The notes under the pieces were generated by a model. That model saw only the letters and a list, made by a program, of their open reading frames with translations, was not told the DNA's origin and did not search any database. Both the position numbers and the translations under genes were made by a program. Below, one piece after another: positions 41,026 to 49,118 of a stretch of 64,000 nucleotides of DNA (its first letter is position 1; every line of letters begins with the position of its first letter). The stretch comes from Stutzerimonas stutzeri (GTDB taxonomy: Bacteria > Pseudomonadota > Gammaproteobacteria > Pseudomonadales > Pseudomonadaceae): NCBI RefSeq assembly GCF_015291885.1, contig NZ_CP036186.1, positions 1,815,001 to 1,879,000 of the forward strand, in the 5' to 3' direction.

Positions 41026-43386
41026 TCAACGTCGTCGCCCGGCCTTGCGGCCGCCGCCGCGTCGTGCAGCCCGCGGTTTGCGCTGGCGTGACAGTTCACG
41101 GGTGATGGCGTCGTTGAGCAGCTTGCGCGCGTCTTCACCGTCGTCGTGCTCGGGAAAATGCTCGGGGAGGCTGCGGGCCAGATGCAGGTAGGTTTCCACC
41201 ACATGCAGGGTGCTTTCCAGGCTGGCCAGATCGCTGCCGAGCAGCAGCTTGGGCATCGGAATGGCGTGGCCTTCGGCGACTCGCTTGATCCAGCGTTGGG
41301 CATGCTGACTGGCCGGGCTGTCGAAGCCGCCGCGGATCGGCGTGCAGGCGAACGTCCAGCGCAGCCAGAGTGGAATTTTCGGGTCGTCGATCAGCTCGAT
41401 CCATTCGGCCAGTTCGTCCGGCAGCACCGAAATGAAGGCCTCGCCGTAATTGATATTGCGGTTGAAGGTCAGCCAGGCGCGCAGCAGGCTCGGCTCGCCC
41501 ATCAGCTCGGAGATGGCGGCCAGGTGATCGATGGATGGGCGCACCTGGAACTGGCTGAGGTCCACCGGCGCATCCGGGCTGTTGAACAGGCGACGGATGG
41601 ATTTGAGCGTCTGCGGATCGAGCGCGGTGATTTCGCCGCTGTTGTGATGGCCGAAGCGCCCGGCGCGGCCGCCGATCTGCTTGACCTCCTGCACCTTGAG
41701 CTGACGATTCTGAATGCCGTCGAATTTCTCATCGGTATAGAAGCACAGCGTGTGCGCCGGCAGGTTGAGGCCCATGCCGACCGCATCGGTAGCGACCATG
41801 ATGTCCGCCTCGCCTTCGCGAAAGCGCCGGGCCTGCTCGCGACGCACCTCGGGCGAGAGCGCGCCATAGACTACCGAGACGCTCTTGCCAGCGCTTTCGA
41901 GCATGCCCTTGAGTTCCAGCACCAGCTTGCGGCTGAACGCCACCAGCAGCGAGCCGGGTTCCAGGCGCTGCAGCGTCGTGGCGTGGCGGGCGACCTCAAC
42001 CGGGGACAGGCGCTTGGTGCGCTGCACCACCAGCTTGTCCTCGCAGAGTTCGCAGAGCGTGCGCAAGGAGGGTTGAATCAGGGCGGGGCCGGTCATCATC
42101 AGTTGCGGCGTATGTGCGCTGACCAGTGCATCGACCCAGGCCCAGCCGCGTTGCGGGTCAGCCACCATCTGTACTTCATCGACCACCACCACATCCCAGT
42201 GCAGATGGCGGAAGCGGGCGAACTCCTCCACGGTATAGCAGAAGTGCGTGGCGCCTTCGCGGATGATTTCTTCCTCGCCGGTGACCAGTGAGCAGGGCAC
42301 GCCCATCGATTCGATGCGTTCTTGGTTTTCCAGTGCCATCAGGCGCAGCGGTGACAAGTAGATGCCATGCTCGGCCGCCGCCATCGCCTCGATGGAGCGG
42401 TGCGTCTTGCCGCTGTTGGTCGGGCCGAGCAGGGCGGTCCAGCGTCGGGTCAGCCGGCGGGCGGGGTAGAGCTTGTGGTAGTGGACGAAGCGCGGGTTGT
42501 TTTCCAGCAGCACGGCAAACGCCATTTTCTCCTCGTGCTCGCGACGGGCTGCACGGATTGCTTTGCGCATGCGCCCGGGCTCCAGCGCCATGAGCTCGGT
42601 AATGCGCTTGTGCCCGAGCAGCTGCAGGTCGAAATCGCCGGCGAGCTCGAGCATACGCTCGAAGGTGGTTTGCAGCTCCTCGTGATCCCGGCGTTTCCAC
42701 GCCTCGACTTCCGCCACGCTGAGCAGATGATCCTGGCCGGCCGGGATGCGTCGCTGCAATTCGAGCGTCAGGTTGCCGTGCTGCAAGGGCACCACGTAGC
42801 GAAGTTCGTGGCGGATCTCGTTGAGCGTGGCGACGGCATGTGGCAGGAACTCGTCGAGTCGCGACAGCTCCGGCCGGATCCGCGCGAGGCAGCGCTGGCG
42901 GTCCTCTTCGTCCATCTCGGCGAAGGGCCGCTCGAGCAACTGCAGACGACCGCGTACGTACTGCTGGACGGCCGCCTGGAGATTGCCTGGGAAGTCGTCG
43001 CGCTGTGGACTGTCGGCCAGGCGCAGTGCCCATTCCGGTTCCAGCAGGTGGGCGGGCGAACCCAGGGTGAACGTCTTCTGGCTGCCGTACACATCGATGC
43101 TGCAGGGGATCTCGCCGAGGTCGCGGCTGACGATCCGCTCGAGCAGTTCATCCGTAGCGGGCTCGGCCATCAGCTGGTCCACTGCCGGGCCTTGCAGCCC
43201 CAGCCAGAACGCTTTTGCCGCCCGGCCGAGCCCCGGCATCGGGTAGCCGATATAGGGCGCAAACCATTTTTCCTGGTGGTGCTTCTTCGCGACGAAATCC
43301 GGATAACGCGCCGTTGCCCACTCGATGAACCGCGCCAGGCGCTCGAGCCTGACGGATTTGAACTGCTTGCCTCCGGCCTTTGCCAT
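41026..43386 (-). CDS. Suv3-like DExH RNA helicase
   Basis: A 786-residue superfamily 2 helicase resembling the mitochondrial degradosome helicase Suv3/SUPV3L1 in its core. A 330-residue N-terminal region of unknown fold precedes the core, then ALLGPTNSGKTHRSIEAM (Walker A, about residue 315), VVVVDEVQMVADPQRGWAW (DExQ box), MTGPALIQPS, VAFSRKLVLELKGML, IMVATDAVGMGLNLP and the motif VI region QIGGRAGRFG. It ends in a basic tail (AARRGGGRKAGRRR) suited to RNA binding. The DEVQ and GPTNSGKT signatures distinguish it from the DEAD-box proteins and RecQ. No bacterial partner (PNPase) is adjacent. Function is probably RNA remodelling, inferred. Confidence 0.85.
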   Translation of the reverse strand: MAKAGGKQFKSVRLERLARFIEWATARYPDFVAKKHHQEKWFAPYIGYPMPGLGRAAKAFWLGLQGPAVDQLMAEPATDELLERIVSRDLGEIPCSIDVYGSQKTFTLGSPAHLLEPEWALRLADSPQRDDFPGNLQAAVQQYVRGRLQLLERPFAEMDEEDRQRCLARIRPELSRLDEFLPHAVATLNEIRHELRYVVPLQHGNLTLELQRRIPAGQDHLLSVAEVEAWKRRDHEELQTTFERMLELAGDFDLQLLGHKRITELMALEPGRMRKAIRAARREHEEKMAFAVLLENNPRFVHYHKLYPARRLTRRWTALLGPTNSGKTHRSIEAMAAAEHGIYLSPLRLMALENQERIESMGVPCSLVTGEEEIIREGATHFCYTVEEFARFRHLHWDVVVVDEVQMVADPQRGWAWVDALVSAHTPQLMMTGPALIQPSLRTLCELCEDKLVVQRTKRLSPVEVARHATTLQRLEPGSLLVAFSRKLVLELKGMLESAGKSVSVVYGALSPEVRREQARRFREGEADIMVATDAVGMGLNLPAHTLCFYTDEKFDGIQNRQLKVQEVKQIGGRAGRFGHHNSGEITALDPQTLKSIRRLFNSPDAPVDLSQFQVRPSIDHLAAISELMGEPSLLRAWLTFNRNINYGEAFISVLPDELAEWIELIDDPKIPLWLRWTFACTPIRGGFDSPASQHAQRWIKRVAEGHAIPMPKLLLGSDLASLESTLHVVETYLHLARSLPEHFPEHDDGEDARKLLNDAITRELSRQRKPRAARRGGGRKAGRRR

Positions 43387-43433
43387 GATCGACGCCTTTG
43401 CTGATCAGTGTTCTGTTACGACTCGTGCTACTA

Positions 43434-44255
43434 CTAAGGAGTCGCCATACGCGTTATCGATCCGACGACCTGGCTAGTACATTGTGCTCCCTGCGAATGG
43501 TCGCGGCCTGTCGGCTGGCTTTCTAGCCGCAGTTTTAAAGTGCGCACCTCCTCCGTCAGGCTTTCCATTTGCATCAGTAGGCGGTGCAGCGTCTCTGCAT
43601 CGGCTGACTGGTGCTCTGCGTGCCGGTCGGCAACGAACAGCGAACCGATATACGCTGCGAAGCTGCCGAAAAGACCTACGCCTGACACCATCAGCAGCAC
43701 GGCAACGATGCGGCCTTCGGTCGTGACTGGGTAGAAATCGCCGTAGCCGACCGTGGTGACGGTGACAAACGCCCACCACAATGCTTCTTCGGGAGTGTTG
43801 ATCGAACTCTGCGGGTTGGGCGCCTCGACCAGCAGCATGGTCAGCGCGCCGAATGCCACCAGCAGCATGGTCGCGGTGGCGGCAGAAGCGACGATGCCCT
43901 CGGCGCGATTGCGGAACAGGATTCGCCAGATCAGCCGCAGCGACTTGATCGCCCGTAGCACCCGCAGAATCTGGAAGGCCCGAAACAGCTTGGCCGCCTG
44001 CAACCCGCCGGCAGGCACGCTGGCCAGCAGGTCGATCCAGCCCCAGCGCATGAAGCGCAGCTTGTCGTCGGCTTCCTGCAGGCGCATCCAGAAATCGATG
44101 AAGAAAAAGAAGCACACGATGTTGTCCAGATACCCGAGCAAAGTCGATACGTCGTCGGGCAGGTCGAACACCAGATCGGCCACCAGCGCACCGATCACGT
44201 AGACCGATAGCAACAGGATGAATATCTGAAAAGGTGTGACGGCGCGCTGCTTCAT
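43434..44255 (-). CDS. Voltage-gated K+ channel family ion transporter
   Basis: A 273-residue protein with six membrane segments. S4 carries spaced Arg residues (KLFRAFQILRVLRAIKSLRL, about 89-108), and the pore loop is FVTVTTVGYGDFYPVTTEGR with the K+ selectivity filter TTVGYGD (about residue 165). A C-terminal helix (DAETLHRLLMQMESLTEEVRTL) may form a tetramerising coiled coil. It is a compact Kv-type channel whose role in bacteria is not well defined. It follows the helicase gene by 47 bases and is divergent from the DUF72 gene. Confidence 0.87.
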   Translation of the reverse strand: MKQRAVTPFQIFILLLSVYVIGALVADLVFDLPDDVSTLLGYLDNIVCFFFFIDFWMRLQEADDKLRFMRWGWIDLLASVPAGGLQAAKLFRAFQILRVLRAIKSLRLIWRILFRNRAEGIVASAATATMLLVAFGALTMLLVEAPNPQSSINTPEEALWWAFVTVTTVGYGDFYPVTTEGRIVAVLLMVSGVGLFGSFAAYIGSLFVADRHAEHQSADAETLHRLLMQMESLTEEVRTLKLRLESQPTGRDHSQGAQCTSQVVGSITRMATP

Positions 44256-44343
44256 GAGTCAACCGGGTTTCGTGGGGCAGGTGGGCGCAAGTTTAAAGCA
44301 CACCGCGGTAATCGGGCCGGAACGATGGGCAGGAGTGTTGGGG

Positions 44344-45093
44344 ATGGAAGTGCGCAAGATGATTGGTATCGGCTGTGCCGGCTGGGGCCTGCCGCGCGAG
44401 GCGTGGCCGGCGTTCGCTGAGCAAGGCACGCACCTGCAGCGCTACAGCGGAGAGCTATCGGTGGTCGAGATCAACAGCTCGTTCTACCGACCGCATCGCT
44501 CGGCCACCTATCGCAAGTGGGCGGCGAGCGTGCCGGAGGACTTCCGCTTTTGCGTGAAGATGCCCAGGCAGATCAGCCACGAGTTGCGCTTGCGCGAGTG
44601 CAACGAGGCGCTCGAGCGCTTTCTCGGTGAAGCTACCGGGCTGGCTGAAAAGCTCGGTTGCCTGTTACTGCAATTGCCGCCATCGCTGGCCTTCGATCCG
44701 TCGGTGGCGGAGGACTTCTTCACCGCCATGCGCGCACGCTACAACGGCGCGCTGGTACTGGAACCGCGGCATGCCAGCTGGCTGGGTTCTGATGAGCTGC
44801 TCGAGCGCTGGCGTATCGCACGGGTGGCAGCTGACCCTTCGCCGATTGCGGGTGGAGACAAGCCGGGCGGCTGGTCGGGCATGCGTTACTACCGGTTGCA
44901 CGGTTCGCCACGCATCTACCATTCTGCGTACTCGGCCGAATGGCTGGAGTGGCTGGCTGGTGAGTTGCGGACTTCTGCTCGGTCCGGCGTGCCGAGCTGG
45001 TGCATCTTCGACAATACTGCCAGCGGCGCTGCGGTGAGCAATGCGCTGGCACTGCAGGCGCTGCTGGCAGACGAAACCGCCTGGTTGCCCTAG
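44344..45093 (+). CDS. DUF72 family protein (YecE-like)
   Basis: A 249-residue protein with a TIM-barrel-like DUF72 domain: MIGIGCAGWGLPREAWP at the N-terminus, VEINSSFYRPHRSATYRKWAASVPEDFRFCVKMPR, LLLQLPPSLAFDP, and near the end WCIFDNTASGAAVSNAL. The family function is unknown; a role in iron-sulphur or redox chemistry has been proposed for some members. ATG 44344 has GGAG about 9 bases upstream, so the longer frame from 44236 is rejected. Its last four bases overlap the stop of the convergent stress-protein gene. Confidence 0.85.
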   Translation: MEVRKMIGIGCAGWGLPREAWPAFAEQGTHLQRYSGELSVVEINSSFYRPHRSATYRKWAASVPEDFRFCVKMPRQISHELRLRECNEALERFLGEATGLAEKLGCLLLQLPPSLAFDPSVAEDFFTAMRARYNGALVLEPRHASWLGSDELLERWRIARVAADPSPIAGGDKPGGWSGMRYYRLHGSPRIYHSAYSAEWLEWLAGELRTSARSGVPSWCIFDNTASGAAVSNALALQALLADETAWLP

Positions 45094-45686
45094 CGCGGGA
45101 TGATGCGTACGCGACCCGCGGTGTTGTCGCGCCGGGCAGCCTTTTCGTTTTCCGCGCGGCCTGGAATCGAGCCGGAATCGGCACCGCGATCCGGTGTTGA
45201 GCTGCCGTCCAGTTCGCGCTCATCGACGCTGATCGAGGTGGCATCCGGGTAGCCGGTGGTCAGCGTCTCGGTGCTGGCGGTGACCGGGGTGGCATCGTCG
45301 TCTCCCCACTTGGCGCTGCGCTCGTCGATATCGATGGCGCCGTTGCGCTCCATGACACGCTCGACTGCGGAAACCCGGCTGTCGTCTTCCAGTGTTACGG
45401 TGACGATGGTCGATCCGCGGCGGGCGGCTTCGGGATAACGACCGGCATGCTGGCTAGCCCCGTCGCCGAAAACCTTGTGAAAGAAACTGCCGATCTTGTC
45501 GGCCACCGTTGCGTCTTCACCCGGCTCTTCGCCGACCATTTCCACGCGGCTGCTGTCGACGGTGTCGCTGTTGAAGGATGCCGATATCTGGATGTCGTCG
45601 CTGGACACCCCCTCGCTCACGAGTTCGGCTTTCACTTTTTCTGCTTCGGCATAGCGATCGAAAGCGGCAATAAGAATCTGGGTCAT
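45090..45686 (-). CDS. General-stress-type protein with YflT-like N-terminal domain
   Basis: A 198-residue, very acidic protein. Residues 1-50 (MTQILIAAFDRYAEAEKVKAEL, GVSSDDIQIS) and about 90-120 (GSTIVTVTLEDDSRVSAVERVMERNGAIDIDERS) form ferredoxin-like repeats like general stress proteins 17M/YflT; the rest is disordered and rich in Thr, Ser, Asp and Gly. ATG 45686 has AAAGGTGAAGTC upstream. It is the last of a minus-strand group with the SDR gene 170 bases upstream. A role in stationary-phase or osmotic stress is inferred from family and context only. Confidence 0.7.
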   Translation of the reverse strand: MTQILIAAFDRYAEAEKVKAELVSEGVSSDDIQISASFNSDTVDSSRVEMVGEEPGEDATVADKIGSFFHKVFGDGASQHAGRYPEAARRGSTIVTVTLEDDSRVSAVERVMERNGAIDIDERSAKWGDDDATPVTASTETLTTGYPDATSISVDERELDGSSTPDRGADSGSIPGRAENEKAARRDNTAGRVRIIPR

Positions 45687-45858
45687 GACTTCACCTTTCA
45701 TATGCAGCGAGGCTGCGGTGGCGGGCGTCTGGACCGGTAGCGGTCAACGCATGGGTACTGATCGTTGGGCGCGGCAACCCGCACGATGGTTCCGTGCGGA
45801 CTCATTACCCGATGCTTCGCCTGGGGCCGCACCCGCTGGTGCGGCTTCCCGCCGCCGG

Positions 45859-46722
45859 CTAGCCGTTCACCACCTTGCCGCCATTGATATGAATGGTCTG
45901 CCCACTGACATAGGACGAGTCCTCGCAGGCCAGGTAGACATAAGCCGGACCTAGTTCGGAAGGCTGGCCGCAGCGGCCCATGGGCATCTGACTGCCGAAG
46001 TCTTCGAGCATCTGCGGGTCGTGCTTGCCGAGCGACGGCGGCTGCAGCGGCGTCCAGATCGGGCCTGGCGCGATCTGGTTGACGCGGATTTCGCGCTCGA
46101 TCAGCTGCTGTGACAACGCTCGGGTAAAGCCATCGATGGCGCCCTTGGTCGAGGTGTAGTCCACCAGCAGCGGGTGACCGATAAAGGAGTTGATCGAGGT
46201 GGTGTTGATGATCGAGGCGCCGGCCTGCAGATGGGGCAGGGCGGCACGGGTGAGATAGAAGTAGCCGTGGATGTTGGTGGCGAAGGTCTTTTCCCACTGC
46301 TCGTCGGTGATGTCCTCGAGGCGGGTCTGCACCTCCTGGCGGCCGGCATTGTTGACCAGCACGTCCAGCCCGCCGAAGGCCTTCACAGTTTGTTCGACGG
46401 CATCGTTGCAGTGGCGGCTGTCGCGGATATCGCCTGCGATCAACAGGCAGCGCTGGCCTTCGGCTTCCACCATGCGCCGGGCGTTTTCGGCGTCCTCGTG
46501 TTCGTCGAGATACATGATCGCGACGTCCGCGCCTTCACGGGCGAAGTGCACCGCTGCCGCGCGACCGATGCCACTGTCGCCGCCGCTGATCAGCGCGACC
46601 TTGCCGGCCAGCTTGCCACTGCCCTTGTAGCTGTCGCGGATGAACTCGGCCTGCGGGTGCATTTCGGTTTCGCGACCGGGCAGGCGGTCCTGCTGCTGAG
46701 CGGGAATTTTCGGGTAAGCCAT
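45859..46722 (-). CDS. Short-chain dehydrogenase/reductase (YghA-like)
   Basis: A 287-residue SDR. The N-terminal extension contains RLPGRETEMHPQ, typical of YghA-type SDRs; the Rossmann motif is ALISGGDSGIGRAAAVHFA, then NNAGRQE, the catalytic Ser-Tyr-Lys (INTTSINSF, DYTSTKGAI) and the SGQTIHINGGKVVNG end. It reduces or oxidises a small carbonyl or alcohol with NAD(P)H; the substrate is unknown. YghA-type SDRs are often stress-inducible. ATG 46722 has GGAG 6 bases upstream, so the longer frame from 46875 is rejected. Confidence 0.9.
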   Translation of the reverse strand: MAYPKIPAQQQDRLPGRETEMHPQAEFIRDSYKGSGKLAGKVALISGGDSGIGRAAAVHFAREGADVAIMYLDEHEDAENARRMVEAEGQRCLLIAGDIRDSRHCNDAVEQTVKAFGGLDVLVNNAGRQEVQTRLEDITDEQWEKTFATNIHGYFYLTRAALPHLQAGASIINTTSINSFIGHPLLVDYTSTKGAIDGFTRALSQQLIEREIRVNQIAPGPIWTPLQPPSLGKHDPQMLEDFGSQMPMGRCGQPSELGPAYVYLACEDSSYVSGQTIHINGGKVVNG

Positions 46723-47084
46723 ACGTACTCCAGACCTGAAATGGGTTCTGTAGGTACGGCTGGCGCTCGCCTGGAAAGTTTCGCCGGGATGCCGAACGGA
46801 AGTCAGGCAGCGGCAGAGCGCTGTGATCAACCACCGGCAGCAGCGATACCGTGGCCGCCGCTCGTCGTGACGCACGTTTGCGACCTGACATCAGCGGAGG
46901 GCGGGCGTAGAATCCGCGCCGCTTCGACTGTCCTGCTCCTCACCGCCATCCGCTCCCGCTGCCATCCTGCTCGCTTCTCGCGTGCGGGCCGCGTGCGTCA
47001 TGGCATTCGGGCAGGAACCGTCGCCCTTACACCCTCATTCGTCGCGCTTTGCTTCGACTGAATCGATACCAGACCCACTTCTCC
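46723..47084. other. Divergent region between SDR and MFS genes
   Basis: This 362-base region contains the SDR ribosome site on the left and a good plus-strand sigma-70 promoter at 46885-46913 for the efflux gene, leaving a leader of about 165 bases. The leader has low complexity (GC- and Ct-rich) and no convincing gene. Confidence 0.5.
46885..46913 (+). promoter_or_regulatory. Sigma-70 promoter of MFS efflux gene
   Basis: CTGACA (46885-46890), a 17-base spacer and TAGAAT (46908-46913) are close to the consensus. The transcript should start near 46920. Confidence 0.6.
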
Positions 47085-48275
47085 ATGAACGAATCGCAAA
47101 GCTCCCCGGCCGGGAGCTGGCTCAGCGTTATCGCACTGGCGCTGGCCGCCTTCATCTTCAACACCACCGAGTTCGTCCCTGTGGCACTGCTCAGCGACAT
47201 TGGCCGCTCGTTCGACATGCCGCCATCCCAGGTCGGGCTGATGCTGACCATCTACGCCTGGGTGGTTGCGCTGATGTCGCTGCCGATGATGCTGCTGACG
47301 CGCAATTTCGAGCGGCGCACGCTGCTCATGCTGGTCTTTGTGGTGTTCATCGGCAGCCATCTGGTTTCGAGCGTGGCGTCTAGCTACGGCATGCTGATGC
47401 TCAGCCGGATCGGCATCGCCCTGGCGCACGCGGTGTTCTGGTCGATCACCGCATCGCTGGCGGTGCGTGTCGCGCCCGCAGGCAAGCAGGCGCAAGCCCT
47501 GGGCCTGCTGGCGACCGGCAGTGCGCTGGCGATGGTGCTGGGCATTCCGCTGGGGCGCGTGGTGGGCGAGGCGCTGGACTGGCGCACCACCTTCCTGGCC
47601 ATCGGCGTGATCGCCGCGCTGGTGCTGGTCGTCCTGGCGCGGACGCTGCCATCGCTGCCGAGCCAGAATTCCGGTTCGTTGCGCAGCCTGCCGGTGCTGT
47701 TCAAACGCCCTGCGCTGTTGACCGCCTATGCGCTGACCGCGTTGGTCATCACCGCGCAATTCACCGCCTACACCTACATCGAGCCCTTTGCGCAAACCGT
47801 CGCGCACCTGAGCGGCGACATGACCACCGTCCTGCTGTTGCTCTTCGGCGGTGCCGGTCTGCTCGGCTCGCTGCTGTTCAGCCGTTACAGCGGACGCTAT
47901 CCACGGGGCTTTCTGATTGCGGCGATCTCGGTCATGGCGAGCTGCTTGCTGCTGTTGCTGCCAGCCTCGCGTGACAGTTCGCTGCTAGGTGCGGTGGTGG
48001 TGATCTGGGGGATCGCGGGGATGTGCTTCGGCCTGGCCGTGCAATCGAAGGTGCTGAGCCTGGCCTCGGATGCGACCGACGTCGCCATGGCCATGTTCTC
48101 CGGCATCTACAACGTCGGAATCGGCGGCGGCGCCTTGCTCGGCAGCCTCGTTGTCAGCCATCTGGGGCTGCGTGAGATCGGCGTGGCCGCCGGCTTGCTC
48201 GCGGTCGCCGGCCTGTTGCTGTGTGGCGTCGCCACCTACCGATTCGCCCGAACGGCCAGCAGCACAGCGGTGTAG
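47085..48275 (+). CDS. Sugar efflux transporter (SotB-like MFS protein)
   Basis: A 396-residue MFS exporter with twelve membrane helices. The first helix and loop ([23 protein letters not shown]) and [17 protein letters not shown] are typical of the SotB/YdeA-YdeE sugar and drug efflux group. The substrate could be arabinose, IPTG-like sugars or a drug; sequence alone does not decide. ATG 47085 is preferred because it precedes the first membrane helix; the ribosome site is weak. Confidence 0.85.
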   Translation: MNESQSSPAGSWLSVIALALAAFIFNTTEFVPVALLSDIGRSFDMPPSQVGLMLTIYAWVVALMSLPMMLLTRNFERRTLLMLVFVVFIGSHLVSSVASSYGMLMLSRIGIALAHAVFWSITASLAVRVAPAGKQAQALGLLATGSALAMVLGIPLGRVVGEALDWRTTFLAIGVIAALVLVVLARTLPSLPSQNSGSLRSLPVLFKRPALLTAYALTALVITAQFTAYTYIEPFAQTVAHLSGDMTTVLLLLFGGAGLLGSLLFSRYSGRYPRGFLIAAISVMASCLLLLLPASRDSSLLGAVVVIWGIAGMCFGLAVQSKVLSLASDATDVAMAMFSGIYNVGIGGGALLGSLVVSHLGLREIGVAAGLLAVAGLLLCGVATYRFARTASSTAV

Positions 48276-48368
48276 TTTCAGCCGCTATGATGGTGCGCTG
48301 CCGGGCATAGCCATGGCGGTTGCGTCAGCAGGTTTCTCTGGCATGGCAGCCTGGAAATCTGCGGCTAT

Positions 48369-49091
48369 TCATTGCGTAGTAGCGTTTTCGAAAGATGCCA
48401 GGGGCGCTCTGTGCGCCGCCTGAGTACGCGCGATATCCAACGCCGCGCGCTCCAGGCAGCGGCCGATTACCCGGTCACGATGCTGGTTGCTGCGGATGCC
48501 ATCCAGCAGGGCTAGAACCACATATGTGACCGTGGCTAACGCCAGCACGAATACGATGCCTTTTCCGGCGATCCAGGTATCGGTCAGCTTGATGACGTCC
48601 GTCGACAGGCTGACGATCGCCGAAACCAGCATGACGATGACGAGATTCTGGGAGACCCAGCGTTCCTGAGGTGGAGGGCCAGCGATCTCGGCGACGCGCG
48701 CCAACTCCTGAATGTCCGCTGCGTTGAACCCGCGCTCTACAAGGGCATTTCGGAACAGTGCGTAGCGCAGCAGTTCTTCGCGGCGTAGAAAACCGTAGCG
48801 ATTCAGCGTTTCACGGGCATAGATATCGCGGTAGTGCCACGCGCAATAGCGCTCCCGGGCCAGCAGCATGCCAAACAGCGCAAGCAGTGCGCCGGCCATG
48901 GCAGCCAACCCCTGTAACGGTGACTGGCTATTGAGCCAGGTCCCAACCAGCAATATGCCGACAGCGATCGTCAGCGCCCAGGAAGGCCAGACCATGCGCA
49001 GTCCGCCATGCGTGAAGCTCGCCTTGAACACGCCGGGTTGGCATTGTCGGTAGAGCGAGCGAATCTCAGCCCATGTCGCAAGTACAGTCAC
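48369..49091 (-). CDS. Four-TM membrane protein of unknown function
   Basis: A 240-residue inner-membrane protein with two pairs of hydrophobic helices, about residues 34-80 (WALTIAVGILLVGTWLN, GLAAMAGALLALFGMLLA) and 150-195 (LVIVMLVSAIVSLSTDVI, GIVFVLALATVTYVVLALL), with a soluble, charged segment between. It starts with GTG 49091 behind GGAGG. I recognise no domain. It is convergent with the MFS gene and follows rlhA on the same strand, 27 bases after its stop, so it may share that transcript. Confidence 0.6.
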   Translation of the reverse strand: MTVLATWAEIRSLYRQCQPGVFKASFTHGGLRMVWPSWALTIAVGILLVGTWLNSQSPLQGLAAMAGALLALFGMLLARERYCAWHYRDIYARETLNRYGFLRREELLRYALFRNALVERGFNAADIQELARVAEIAGPPPQERWVSQNLVIVMLVSAIVSLSTDVIKLTDTWIAGKGIVFVLALATVTYVVLALLDGIRSNQHRDRVIGRCLERAALDIARTQAAHRAPLASFENATTQ

Positions 49092-49118
49092 GGCAGCGCC
49101 TCCCCGGATGTATGGACG

